A DNA stretch of 64,000 nucleotides from positions 186,001 through 250,000 of the forward strand of contig NZ_JBMIRR010000023.1 of NCBI RefSeq assembly GCF_049195245.1, given 5' to 3'. The DNA comes from Arenimonas sp049195245. GTDB taxonomy: Bacteria > Pseudomonadota > Gammaproteobacteria > Xanthomonadales > Xanthomonadaceae. Under the pieces are notes generated by a model. The model made no database searches and had not been told where the DNA came from. It saw nothing but the letters and a program-made list of their open reading frames with translations. Position numbers and translations under genes: made by a program. This document shows, one piece after another, positions 39,905-50,061 of this stretch. The first letter of the stretch is position 1. Every line of letters starts with the position of its first letter.

Positions 39905-39905
<1 letters not shown>
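39480..39905 (-). CDS. holC: DNA polymerase III subunit chi
   Basis: A 141-residue subunit that links the clamp loader to SSB. It begins ATFYLIGKPRFREQPLLLACELARKA, with VLCASAEQAELLDDLLWSFDPDAYVPHQI and RPLVLNLRDAAVPDGFERVLEVV as family marks. The RWKAYAARGLEVQKHDM end is typical. The ATG at 39905 overlaps the pepA stop (TGATG), as expected for the conserved pepA-holC pair. The valS gene that follows in many genomes is not present here. Confidence 0.92.
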
Positions 39906-41377
<1,472 letters not shown>

Positions 41378-41505
41378 GGTCTGTGATTCCGTACAATCTG
41401 AGGGGATTCGGGTCGGCGCCGCCGTGAAGGCGGCCGGCCGGAGGACCCCCCGATTCTAGCAAGTGTTCCCCGTCCGCCCTTCCCCGGCAGAGGTCCCCGT
41501 CCCGA

Positions 41506-42588
41506 ATGCGGTTGATCGAGCGCTATGTACTGCGTCAGTTCGCCCTCAGCGTCGCCGCCGTCACGGTGGTGCTGCTGCTGGTGGGCCTGGGCGGCCTGCT
41601 GGTGGACCTGATGGCCGAGATCGCCCGCGGCAAGGTGCCGGCAGCGCTGCTGCTGTCGCAGCTGGGCCTGCGTTCGATCCAGGTGCTGCCGATGCTGCTG
41701 CCGCTGTCGCTGTTCGTCGGCCTGCTGCTGTCGGTCGGCCGGCTCTATGGCGACAGCGAGATGGCCGTGCTGTCCTCGGTGGGCCTGGGCCCGCAGCGGC
41801 TGTGGCGCCCGCTGATGCTGGTCACCGTGCCGGTGGTGTTGGTGGTGGCCGTGGCTTCACTGTGGCTGGCACCGGCCGGGGCGCGCCTGGCGCGCGAGAT
41901 GATCAACACCGCCAACCGCTCGTTCCTGGTGGCCGGCCTGGAAGCGGGGCGCTTCATCGAGCTGCCGGGTCGCGGTGGCATCCTCTACGTGGGTGAGCTG
42001 AGCACCGACGGCACCCGTTTCTCGAAGATGTTCGTGCAGTCCGAGCGCGAGGGCCGCCTGGACGTGATCACGGCCAGCGAAGGCGAGCTGCGGGTCGAGG
42101 GCGACACCGGTCGCTACCTGGTGCTGCGCGACGGCTTCCGCGTCGAAGGCACCCCGGCGGCGAAGGACTTCCGCCTGATGCGCTTCGAGCAGAACGAAGT
42201 GAGCGTGCCCGACCGCGCGCCCGACACCGGCGCCGATGAGCTCGAGGCGCGGCCCACCCTGCAGCTGCTGGCGCAGTCCGATGCGCCCGCGCGCGCCGAG
42301 CTGCACTGGCGTCTGGCGACGCCGCTGATGGCCCTGGCCCTGGGCCTGCTGGCGCTGCCGCTGGGTCGCGGCGAGCCGCGGCAGGCGCGTTATGGCCGCA
42401 TGCTGGCGGCGCTGCTGATCTACGTGAACGCGATGGTGCTGCTGCTGATGGGCAAGGGCTGGCTGGCCAGCGGCACGCTGCCCTCGTGGCTGGGCCTGTG
42501 GTGGCTGCTGGTTCCGGTGGCGGCCCTGGCGATCTGGCTGTTCCGCACCGATGGCCGCCTGCGCGCGCCGCGCCGGAGCGCGGCATGA
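41506..42588 (+). CDS. lptF: LPS export permease LptF
   Basis: A 360-residue inner-membrane subunit of the LptB2FG transporter that lifts lipopolysaccharide from the inner membrane. It has six helices, three before (about 12-120) and three after (about 270-350) a periplasmic beta-jellyroll domain. It starts MRLIERYVLRQFALS and has the paired LPLSLFVGLLLSVGRLYGDSEMAVLSSVG coupling-helix region. It overlaps lptG by 4 bases and is divergent from pepA, the usual arrangement. Confidence 0.94.
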   Translation: MRLIERYVLRQFALSVAAVTVVLLLVGLGGLLVDLMAEIARGKVPAALLLSQLGLRSIQVLPMLLPLSLFVGLLLSVGRLYGDSEMAVLSSVGLGPQRLWRPLMLVTVPVVLVVAVASLWLAPAGARLAREMINTANRSFLVAGLEAGRFIELPGRGGILYVGELSTDGTRFSKMFVQSEREGRLDVITASEGELRVEGDTGRYLVLRDGFRVEGTPAAKDFRLMRFEQNEVSVPDRAPDTGADELEARPTLQLLAQSDAPARAELHWRLATPLMALALGLLALPLGRGEPRQARYGRMLAALLIYVNAMVLLLMGKGWLASGTLPSWLGLWWLLVPVAALAIWLFRTDGRLRAPRRSAA

Positions 42589-43682
42589 ACCTGCGCCCGC
42601 GCATCGTCGACCTGTACCTGGCGCGCAGCGTGCTGCTCACCACGCTGGCCACCTGGACGGTGCTGGTGGGGTTCGACGTGCTGTCGGGCCTGGTGCGTGA
42701 ACTGGACGAGGTGGGCGAGGGCGGTTACACGCTCAGCCACGCGGTGCTGTACATGGCCTACACCGTGCCACGCCGCCTGTACGAACTGTTTCCCACGGTG
42801 GCGTTGATCGGCTGCGTGCTGGGCCTGGGCGGGCTGTCTGCGCGCTCGGAGCTGACCGCGATGCGCGCGGTGGGCCTGTCGAGGCTGCGCATCGGCCTGG
42901 GCGCGCTGCTGTCGATCATGGCCCTCACCGGCCTGATGGTGATCAATGCCGAGACCCTGGCGCCGGTCGGCGAGCAGAGTGCGCAGGGCGTGGTGAACTC
43001 GGCCAAGACGGGCGACGTGGTGGTGGCGCGCGTCTCCGGCCTCTGGGTGCGCGAGGGCAATGTCTTCCTCAACGCGCGCGATGGCGCGCGCCGCCGCACC
43101 GATGGCGTGGACTGGACCGAGCTGCGCGGCGTGCGCCTGTTCGAGTTCGACGACCAGGGCAAGCTGCTGTCGCTGGCCGAGGCGGCCACCGCCGAGCACC
43201 GTCCGGACGGTTGGCAACTGCGCAACGTCAAACGTTCGCGCTTCGACGAACGATCCGTCGAGAACCAGACCGTCGCAGTCGTGCGCTGGGAAACCGGACT
43301 CGACGGCCAGGCGCTAGCCGCCGCGGCGTCGCGCCCGCGCTACCTCAGTGCGCGCGAGCTGGACCGGAACATCGAATACATGCAGCGCAACGGGCTGGAC
43401 GCCAAGGCCTTCGAGAACGCGTACTGGGCCCGATGGTTCTACCCGATCAACGTAGCGGTGCTGTGCCTGGCGGCCTTGCCCTTCGCCTTCGGCTCGCTGC
43501 GCTCGGGCGGTTTCGGCAAGCGCTTGTTCGTGGCCATTGTCATCGGCGTGGCCTACCTGCTGGCGCAGCGGCTGGTGGTCAGCCTGTCGGACGTGTACCG
43601 GTTCGACGCGCGCGTGGCCTACCTGCTGCCGCCGCTGGTGCTGATGGGCCTGTGCTGGGGACTGTTCGCGCGACGCGAATAG
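42585..43682 (+). CDS. lptG: LPS export permease LptG
   Basis: A 365-residue partner of LptF with the same six-helix and jellyroll plan. It has LYLARSVLLTTLATW at the first helix, LFPTVALIGCVLGLGGLSARSELTAMRAVG for ATPase coupling, and the C-terminal NVAVLCLAALPFAFGSLRSGGFGKRLFV. The ATG overlaps the lptF stop (ATGA). The RDD gene is convergent, with 2 bases between stops. Confidence 0.94.
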   Translation: MNLRPRIVDLYLARSVLLTTLATWTVLVGFDVLSGLVRELDEVGEGGYTLSHAVLYMAYTVPRRLYELFPTVALIGCVLGLGGLSARSELTAMRAVGLSRLRIGLGALLSIMALTGLMVINAETLAPVGEQSAQGVVNSAKTGDVVVARVSGLWVREGNVFLNARDGARRRTDGVDWTELRGVRLFEFDDQGKLLSLAEAATAEHRPDGWQLRNVKRSRFDERSVENQTVAVVRWETGLDGQALAAAASRPRYLSARELDRNIEYMQRNGLDAKAFENAYWARWFYPINVAVLCLAALPFAFGSLRSGGFGKRLFVAIVIGVAYLLAQRLVVSLSDVYRFDARVAYLLPPLVLMGLCWGLFARRE

Positions 43683-43684
43683 GC

Positions 43685-44131
43685 TCAGCGTTCGGTGCGC
43701 ACCATCACGGTGGCGCTGGCCAGGTCGTGCCAGGTGCGGCGCTCACGCTCGAACAGCGACCACAGGAAGCCCAGGCCCAGTGCGGCCAGCGACAGCGTGG
43801 AAACCGCATAGCGCAGGGCCAGGGCGCGCGGGCCTGCGGGCCGGCCGTCGGCGGCGATCACCTTCAGGCGCCAGGGCCGCATGCCCAGGGTCTGGCCGGA
43901 ACGCCGCCAGGAATGCACCGCGTAGGCACCCGTCACCAGCCAGCACACTCCCCACAGCGACACCTGGCCCAGGCTCCAGGGCGCGAACGGCGCGTGCCCG
44001 GGCTTGATCGCCAGCGCGATCGCACTGACCGCGATCCACAGGGCGATGTTGGGCATGGCGTCATACACCAGCGCCAGCAGACGCCAGCCCAGGTGCGCGG
44101 GACGCGCGATGTTGGTGGTTTCGGAATTCAT
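43685..44131 (-). CDS. RDD family membrane protein
   Basis: A 148-residue protein of the RDD family. It has three or four hydrophobic segments, LLALVYDAMP (the family Arg-Asp-Asp region reads RLLALVYDAMP, with one Asp kept) and GQTLGMRPWRLKVIAADG, a hallmark of the family. The conserved YAVSTLSLAALGLGFLWSLF follows. Some RDD proteins move sodium and protons; the function here is unknown. Start 44131 (MNSETTNIARPAHLGWR). Confidence 0.85.
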   Translation of the reverse strand: MNSETTNIARPAHLGWRLLALVYDAMPNIALWIAVSAIALAIKPGHAPFAPWSLGQVSLWGVCWLVTGAYAVHSWRRSGQTLGMRPWRLKVIAADGRPAGPRALALRYAVSTLSLAALGLGFLWSLFERERRTWHDLASATVMVRTER

Positions 44132-44176
44132 CGCCACAGCATAGCCGCGCCGACAGGCGGCCGCTAAGCTGCGCGC

Positions 44177-45130
44177 ATGCCCGCGACCCGACCTGCCGAT
44201 CGCCGCGCCCGCGCGCAGGCCCTGCCGCCGGCCGCGCCGCAGGACCTTCGCGCGATCACCGCGTTCCTGGACCGGGCCTGGGCCGAATCGGGCCTGTCCC
44301 CGCTCACCCTGCACAGCTACCGGCGCGACCTGGAAGGCCTGGCGCGCTGGCTGGGCACGCGCGGCCGCGACCTGGCCAGCGCCGACCGCCAGCAGCTTTA
44401 CGACTATCTGGCCGACCGCACCGCGGCCGGCTACGCGGCGCGCAGCAATGCCCGGCTGCTGTCGGCGCTGCGTGCGTTCTACGTCCAGCAGGTGCGCATC
44501 GGGGTGCGCGAGGCCGATCCCACTGCGCTGCTGGATCCGCCAAAGCTGGGTCGGTCCTTGCCCAAGGCACTGTCGGAGAGCCAGGTCGAGGCCCTGATCC
44601 TGGCCTCACCCGTGGACACGCCGTCCGGCATGCGCGACCGCGCGATGGTCGAACTGATGTACGCCACTGGCCTGCGCGTGAGCGAGCTGGTGAACCTGCC
44701 CGCGACCGCCCTGAACCTGCGACAGGGCGTGGTGCGGGTGATGGGCAAGGGCAGCAAGGAGCGCCTGGTGCCGCTGGGGGACGAGGCCCAGCACTGGCTG
44801 GAGACCTACCTGGCGCAGGCGCGCCCCGCGCTGGCGGGCGGCCGGGCGGCGGCCCCGCTGTTCCTGGGCCGCGGCGGGGCGGCGCTGAGCCGCCAGCAGT
44901 TCTGGAACGTGGTGAAGCGGCTGGCCGTGCTGGCCGGCATCGACCCGGCCCGGGTCAGCCCGCACGGGCTGCGCCACAGCTTCGCGACCCACCTGCTCAA
45001 CCATGGGGCCGACCTGCGGGCGCTGCAGATGCTGCTGGGCCACAGCTCCCTGTCCACCACCCAGATATACACCCTTGTGGCGCGCGAAGGGCTCAAGCGC
45101 CTGCACCAGGCCCACCACCCGCGGGCCTGA
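44177..45130 (+). CDS. xerD: Tyrosine recombinase XerD
   Basis: A 317-residue recombinase that resolves chromosome dimers at dif together with XerC. The N-terminal SAM-like domain (about 20-115) is followed by the catalytic domain with Arg in TGLRVSEL, Lys in GKGSKERLVPLG, HGLRHSFATHLL, LGHSSLSTTQIYT with His and nucleophile Tyr. The first 20 residues form a basic extension. TAAGCT lies 6 bases before the ATG, a possible leaderless start. A following GC-rich hairpin (CCCGGG CGA CCCGGG) has no T-run. Confidence 0.95.
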   Translation: MPATRPADRRARAQALPPAAPQDLRAITAFLDRAWAESGLSPLTLHSYRRDLEGLARWLGTRGRDLASADRQQLYDYLADRTAAGYAARSNARLLSALRAFYVQQVRIGVREADPTALLDPPKLGRSLPKALSESQVEALILASPVDTPSGMRDRAMVELMYATGLRVSELVNLPATALNLRQGVVRVMGKGSKERLVPLGDEAQHWLETYLAQARPALAGGRAAAPLFLGRGGAALSRQQFWNVVKRLAVLAGIDPARVSPHGLRHSFATHLLNHGADLRALQMLLGHSSLSTTQIYTLVAREGLKRLHQAHHPRA

Positions 45131-45229
45131 GCAGCCCGGGCGACCCGGGCCACGAGGCATGCCACAATCCGAGAACTTTCGGCCCCGACCCGGGTCGCAC
45201 TCCTACCGATACCGCCAGGACCTTCCCGC

Positions 45230-46027
45230 ATGATCCGTCGTTCCCCGCTCGTGCTTGCCCTGATGCTCAGCCTGACCGCCTGCGCCGCCGAGCCGCCGGC
45301 ACGCGCCCCCGCGGCGGCCGCCAACGCACCGGCCTCCGTGCCGGCCAAGCTGGACGAAGCGGCGGTTCGCGCCGCCATGAAGGCCCTGGCCCCCGACGCC
45401 ACCATCGACCAGATCAGCGCCTCGCCCCTGGCCGGCTTCAGTGAAGTCGCCATCGGCGGCCGCGTGGTCTACGTGTCCAATGATGGCCAGTACCTGATGC
45501 AGGGCGCCCTGCTGCACATCCCCGACCGCGCCAACCTCACCCTGGCCAGCGAAGGCGCGCTGCGCAAGCAGCTGCTGGACAAGGCCGGCCCCGACCGCCG
45601 CATCATCTTCGCGGCCGCCAAGCCCGAGTACCGCATCACCGTCTTCACCGACATCGACTGCGGCTATTGCCGCAAGCTGCATGAGCAGATGGCCGACTAC
45701 AACAAGCTGGGCATCTCGGTGGAGTATCTGTTCTTCCCGCGCGAAGGCATCGGCTCGGAAGGCTTCGAGAAGGCGGTCTCGGTCTGGTGTGCCCCCGACC
45801 GCCGGAAGGCGCTGACGGCCGCCAAGGCCGGCGCCGAGCTGCCCAAGGGCACCTGCACCAATCCGGTGACCATGGACTACGACCTGGGCCGCAAGGCCGG
45901 CGTGGATGGCACCCCGGCCATCTATGCGCCAAACGGCGTGCAGCTGGGCGGCTACCTGTCCCCGGAGGACATGCTGGCGCGGCTCAAGGACCTGGACGGG
46001 CAGGGCAAGGCCAAGGCCGGCCCCTGA
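45230..46027 (+). CDS. dsbC: DsbC-like disulfide isomerase, predicted lipoprotein
   Basis: A 265-residue thiol-disulfide isomerase with an N-terminal dimerisation domain (about 45-110) and a thioredoxin-like domain. The active site is Cys144-Gly-Tyr-Cys147 (FTDIDCGYCRKLH), with cis-Pro in VDGTPAIYAPNG. A second Cys pair (near residues 184 and 206) fits DsbC. The signal peptide ends in LTAC, a lipobox, so the protein may be membrane-anchored rather than soluble. It stands alone 99 bases after xerD, as in E. coli, where dsbC follows xerD. Confidence 0.93.
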   Translation: MIRRSPLVLALMLSLTACAAEPPARAPAAAANAPASVPAKLDEAAVRAAMKALAPDATIDQISASPLAGFSEVAIGGRVVYVSNDGQYLMQGALLHIPDRANLTLASEGALRKQLLDKAGPDRRIIFAAAKPEYRITVFTDIDCGYCRKLHEQMADYNKLGISVEYLFFPREGIGSEGFEKAVSVWCAPDRRKALTAAKAGAELPKGTCTNPVTMDYDLGRKAGVDGTPAIYAPNGVQLGGYLSPEDMLARLKDLDGQGKAKAGP

Positions 46028-46055
46028 GGGACGGGCCCCGGGCCCGCCCTTCGTC

Positions 46056-46061
46056 TACAAT
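46056..46061 (+). promoter_or_regulatory. Candidate -10 box for purL
   Basis: TACAAT lies 32 bases before the ATG. No good -35 is visible, and no PurR-type operator was seen. Confidence 0.35.
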
Positions 46062-46093
46062 AGGGCGTTCGTTTTCCACGGAATCGTGCGGAC

Positions 46094-49000
46094 ATGATCG
46101 TCCTCGAGGGCCTGCCGGCCCTGTCGCCCTTCCGGCGCGACCGCTTGCAAGCCCGCCTGCAGCAGATCGTCGACGGCCTCCGGGTCACCGGGGCCTGGCA
46201 CAGCTACTTCGTGCAGCCCGAATCCGGGGCCTCGCCCGACCTGACCGCGCTCGGCCGCATCCTCGAGGGCTGCACCGCGCAGGAAGCGCCGGCCGACGGC
46301 GCCACGTCCCGCTTCGTGGTGCCCCGGCTGGGCACGCTGTCGCCCTGGGCCAGCAAGGCCACTGAAATCCTGCGCGGCGCCGGACTGCCCGTGAAGCGGG
46401 TCGAGCGCGGCCTGCGCCTGGACCTGGCCGGCCTGCCTGCGGCCGATGACCCGCGTTGGCCGCGCCTGGCGCGCGCCCTGCACGATCCCATGACCCAGTC
46501 CCTGCTCGACGCGCGTGACCAGGCCGCCGGCCTGTTTGTGCGTCCGGCCCCCGGTGCGGTGGAACGCGTGCCGCTGGCCGGCCTGGACGAGGCCAACGAC
46601 CGCCTGGGCCTGGCCCTGTCGCCCGACGAGATCGAGTACCTGCAGCAGCGCTACGGCGAGCTGGGCCGCGATCCCTCCGACGCCGAACTGATGATGTTCG
46701 CGCAGGCCAACTCCGAGCACTGCCGGCACAAGATCTTCAACGCCGACTGGACCATCGACGGCGAGCCGCAGCCGCTGTCGCTGTTCCGCATGATCAAGAA
46801 CACCCACGCGCAGTCGCCGCAGCTCACCCTGAGCGCGTACAAGGACAACGCGGCGGTGGTCGAAGGCCATCCGGGCGCACGTTTCCGCCCGGAGACCGGC
46901 AGCCACGAATACGGCCACAGCGCGCCGCTGGATTCGGCCTTCTGCATCAAGGTCGAGACCCACAACCACCCCACCGCCATCTCGCCCTTCCCGGGCGCGG
47001 CCACCGGCGCCGGCGGCGAGATCCGCGACGAGGGCGCCACCGGCCGCGGCGGAAAGCCCAAGGCCGGCCTCAACGGGTTCTCGGTGTCGCACCTGCGCAT
47101 CCCCTCGCTGCCGCGCGACTGGGAGGCGGCGCGTCCGCTGAACCCGCGCATGGCCACCGCGCTGGAAATCATGACCGACGGCCCGATCGGCGCCGCCGCG
47201 TTCAACAACGAGTTCGGCCGTCCCGCGCTCACCGGCTATTTCCGCAGCTTCGAACTGCCCACCGACCAGCCCGGCCTCAGCCGCGCCTACGACAAGCCCA
47301 TCATGCTGGCCGGCGGCTTGGGCGCGATCGACCGCAGCCAGGTGAAGAAGCTCGACCTGCGCCCGGGCGACCACGTGGTGGTGCTCGGCGGCCCGGCGAT
47401 GCTGATCGGCCTGGGCGGCGGCGCCGCGTCGTCGGTCGCGTCGGGCCAGAGTTCTGAAGACCTCGACTTCGCCTCGGTGCAGCGCGACAACCCCGAGATG
47501 CAGCGCCGCTGCCAGGAAGTGATCGACCGCTGCTACGCCCAGGGCGACCGTAACCCCATCCTCACCGCGCACGATGTTGGCGCAGGCGGGCTCAGCAACG
47601 CCATCCCCGAGCTGCTGCACGACTCCAACGTCGGCGGCGTGATCGAGATGGCGAAGATCCCCAGCGACGATCCCTCGCTGTCGCCGATGCAGCTGTGGTC
47701 CAACGAGGCGCAGGAGCGCTACGTGCTCGGCGTGGCCGCCGACCGCCTGGCCGATTTCGAAGCCCTGTGCCGGCGCGAGCGCGCGGTGTTCGCGGCCGTC
47801 GGCGTGGCCACGGCCGAAGAGCGCCTGGTGCTGAAGGCGCCGGACGGCTCGCTGCCCATCGACCTGCCGATGGACGTGCTGTTCGGCAAGTCGCCCAGGA
47901 TGCACCGCGACACCCAGCGCACGCCGGCGCCGCGCTGGCCGCGGCTGGACACCGGCAAGCTGGACCTGCGCGAGGCCGGCCTGCGCGTGCTGTCGCACCC
48001 GACCGTGGCGGCGAAGAATTTCCTGGTCACCATCGGCGACCGCAGCGTCGGCGGCCTGTGTTCGCGCGACCAGATGGTGGGCCCGTGGCAGCTGCCGCTG
48101 GCCGACGTCGCCGTTACGCTGACCGACTTCAACGGCGTGGCCGGCGAAGCCATGGCCCTGGGCGAGCGCACGCCACTGGCCCTGCTGGATGCGGCCGCCT
48201 CGGCGCGCATGGCGGTGGGCGAAGCCATCACCAACCTGGCGGCGGCCGGCGTGGCCGCGCTGTCGGAGGTGAAGCTGTCGGCGAACTGGATGGCCGCGGC
48301 CTCGTTCCCGGGCGAAGACGCGCTGCTGTTCGACGCAGTCAAGGCCGTGGGCATGGAGCTGTGCCCGGACCTGGACATCAGCATCCCGGTCGGCAAGGAC
48401 TCGCTGTCCATGCAGGCGCAGTGGCAGGCGCCGGAAGGCCCGCAGAAATCGGTGTCGCCGGTGTCGCTGCTGGTCACCGCGTTCGCGCGCGTGGCCGATA
48501 CCGGTGCCACGCTGGTGCCGGTGCTCGACCGCGGCGTGGAGTCCGAACTCTGGCTGATCGGCCTGGGCGCCGGCGCGCGCCGCATGGGCGGCTCGATCCT
48601 GGCCCAGGTGCATTCCGCCTTCGGCGGCGCCTGCCCGGACCTGGACGAACCCGCACGCCTGCGCGATTTTTTTGCGCTCATCCAGGCCGCGCGCGCCGAC
48701 AACCTGCTGCTGGCCTATCACGACCGCTCCGACGGCGGCGCCTTCGCTGCTCTCTGCGAAATGGCCTTCGCCAGCCACTGCGGCCTCGAGCTCAGCCTCG
48801 ACGGCTGGGGCGACGATCCCTACACCACCCTGTTCAATGAAGAACTGGGCGCGGTGGTGCAGATCGCCGCCGAGGACCGCGCGGCCTTCGCCGACCTGGT
48901 CAACCGCCATGAGCTGACCCACTGCACCCAGCGCATCGGCAAGCCCGTCAGTGCGCCGGTGGTGCGCATCAGCGAAGGCCGCGAAGTGCTGGCCGAGTGG

Positions 49001-49948
49001 AGCTGGCACGAACTTTTCGAGGCCTGGTGGTCAGTGACGCACGCCATCCAGGCCCTGCGCGACGACCCCGCCGGCGCCGACGCCGAGCGCACCGCGCGCC
49101 TGGATTTCGAGGATCCCGGCCTCAGCCCGAAACTCGGTTTCGATCCGGCGCAGGACATCGCCGCGCCCTGGATCCACACCGGCGTGCGGCCTCGCGTGGC
49201 GATCCTGCGCGAGCAGGGCGTCAACGGCCAGGTCGAAATGGCGGCGGCGTTCGACCGCGCCGGCTTCACCGCGGTGGACGTGCACATGTCCGACCTGATC
49301 GCCGGTCGCGTGGCGCTTGACAGCTTCAAGGGCCTGGCGGCCTGCGGCGGCTTCAGCTATGGCGACGTGCTGGGTGCGGGCCGCGGCTGGGCCACCTCGA
49401 TCCTGGAACGGCCGGACCTGCGCGAGCAGTTCGCGCGTTTCTTCGAGCGCGCCGACAGCTTCAGCCTCGGCGTCTGCAACGGCTGCCAGATGCTGGCCCA
49501 GCTCAAGGGCCTGGTGCCCGGCGCCGAGCACTGGCCGCGCTTCCTGCGCAACCGCAGCGAGCAGTACGAGGCACGGCTGGCCCAGGTGCAGGTGCAGGAA
49601 TCGCCCTCGATCCTGTTCGCCGGCATGGCCGGCTCGCGCATCCCGGTGGTGGTGGCGCACGGCGAAGGCCTGGCGCGCTTCGACGCGCCCGAACATGAAT
49701 CCGCCGCGCACGTTGCCCTGCGATTCGTGGACGGCCGCGGCGAGGTCACGCAGGCTTACCCCGCCAATCCCAATGGCTCGCCCAACGGCATCACCGGCCT
49801 GACCAGCCGCGACGGCCGCGCCACGCTGATGATGCCGCACCCCGAGCGGGTGTTCCGCACGCTGCAGATGAGCTGGCATCCGGCCGGCTGGGGCGAGGAC
49901 TCGCCGTGGCTGCGCATCTTCCGCAACGCCCGCGCCTGGGTTGCCTGA
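46094..49948 (+). CDS. purL: Phosphoribosylformylglycinamidine synthase (large, fused)
   Basis: A 1284-residue enzyme close in length to E. coli PurL. It makes FGAM from FGAR, ATP and glutamine. It has an N-terminal PurS-like domain (1-150), a linker, duplicated AIRS-type synthetase halves (FAQANSEHCRHKIFNADW, VETHNHPTAISPFPGAATGAGGEIRDEGATGRG, HDVGAGGLSNA, KDSLSM, YHDRSDGGAF), and a C-terminal glutamine amidotransferase with nucleophile Cys in GVCNGCQML and a His-Glu pair in MMPHPERVF. It is monocistronic. Confidence 0.97.
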   Translation: MIVLEGLPALSPFRRDRLQARLQQIVDGLRVTGAWHSYFVQPESGASPDLTALGRILEGCTAQEAPADGATSRFVVPRLGTLSPWASKATEILRGAGLPVKRVERGLRLDLAGLPAADDPRWPRLARALHDPMTQSLLDARDQAAGLFVRPAPGAVERVPLAGLDEANDRLGLALSPDEIEYLQQRYGELGRDPSDAELMMFAQANSEHCRHKIFNADWTIDGEPQPLSLFRMIKNTHAQSPQLTLSAYKDNAAVVEGHPGARFRPETGSHEYGHSAPLDSAFCIKVETHNHPTAISPFPGAATGAGGEIRDEGATGRGGKPKAGLNGFSVSHLRIPSLPRDWEAARPLNPRMATALEIMTDGPIGAAAFNNEFGRPALTGYFRSFELPTDQPGLSRAYDKPIMLAGGLGAIDRSQVKKLDLRPGDHVVVLGGPAMLIGLGGGAASSVASGQSSEDLDFASVQRDNPEMQRRCQEVIDRCYAQGDRNPILTAHDVGAGGLSNAIPELLHDSNVGGVIEMAKIPSDDPSLSPMQLWSNEAQERYVLGVAADRLADFEALCRRERAVFAAVGVATAEERLVLKAPDGSLPIDLPMDVLFGKSPRMHRDTQRTPAPRWPRLDTGKLDLREAGLRVLSHPTVAAKNFLVTIGDRSVGGLCSRDQMVGPWQLPLADVAVTLTDFNGVAGEAMALGERTPLALLDAAASARMAVGEAITNLAAAGVAALSEVKLSANWMAAASFPGEDALLFDAVKAVGMELCPDLDISIPVGKDSLSMQAQWQAPEGPQKSVSPVSLLVTAFARVADTGATLVPVLDRGVESELWLIGLGAGARRMGGSILAQVHSAFGGACPDLDEPARLRDFFALIQAARADNLLLAYHDRSDGGAFAALCEMAFASHCGLELSLDGWGDDPYTTLFNEELGAVVQIAAEDRAAFADLVNRHELTHCTQRIGKPVSAPVVRISEGREVLAEWSWHELFEAWWSVTHAIQALRDDPAGADAERTARLDFEDPGLSPKLGFDPAQDIAAPWIHTGVRPRVAILREQGVNGQVEMAAAFDRAGFTAVDVHMSDLIAGRVALDSFKGLAACGGFSYGDVLGAGRGWATSILERPDLREQFARFFERADSFSLGVCNGCQMLAQLKGLVPGAEHWPRFLRNRSEQYEARLAQVQVQESPSILFAGMAGSRIPVVVAHGEGLARFDAPEHESAAHVALRFVDGRGEVTQAYPANPNGSPNGITGLTSRDGRATLMMPHPERVFRTLQMSWHPAGWGEDSPWLRIFRNARAWVA

Positions 49949-50061
49949 GCCGTTCCCGGACACGATTTGAAGCTGGCTGGCGCTGGCGGCACCCCCGCAA
50001 TCCTGAACCCCGCGGGCGGGCAGACCTGCTAAATTCCGGGCTCCCCGACCCGGAGCCCGGC

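Noticed and set aside
46055..49009. 984-residue open frame antisense to purL
   Set aside because: It is the mirror of a strongly conserved gene in GC-rich DNA, has His/Gln/Arg-rich low-complexity composition, and shows no domain or ribosome site.
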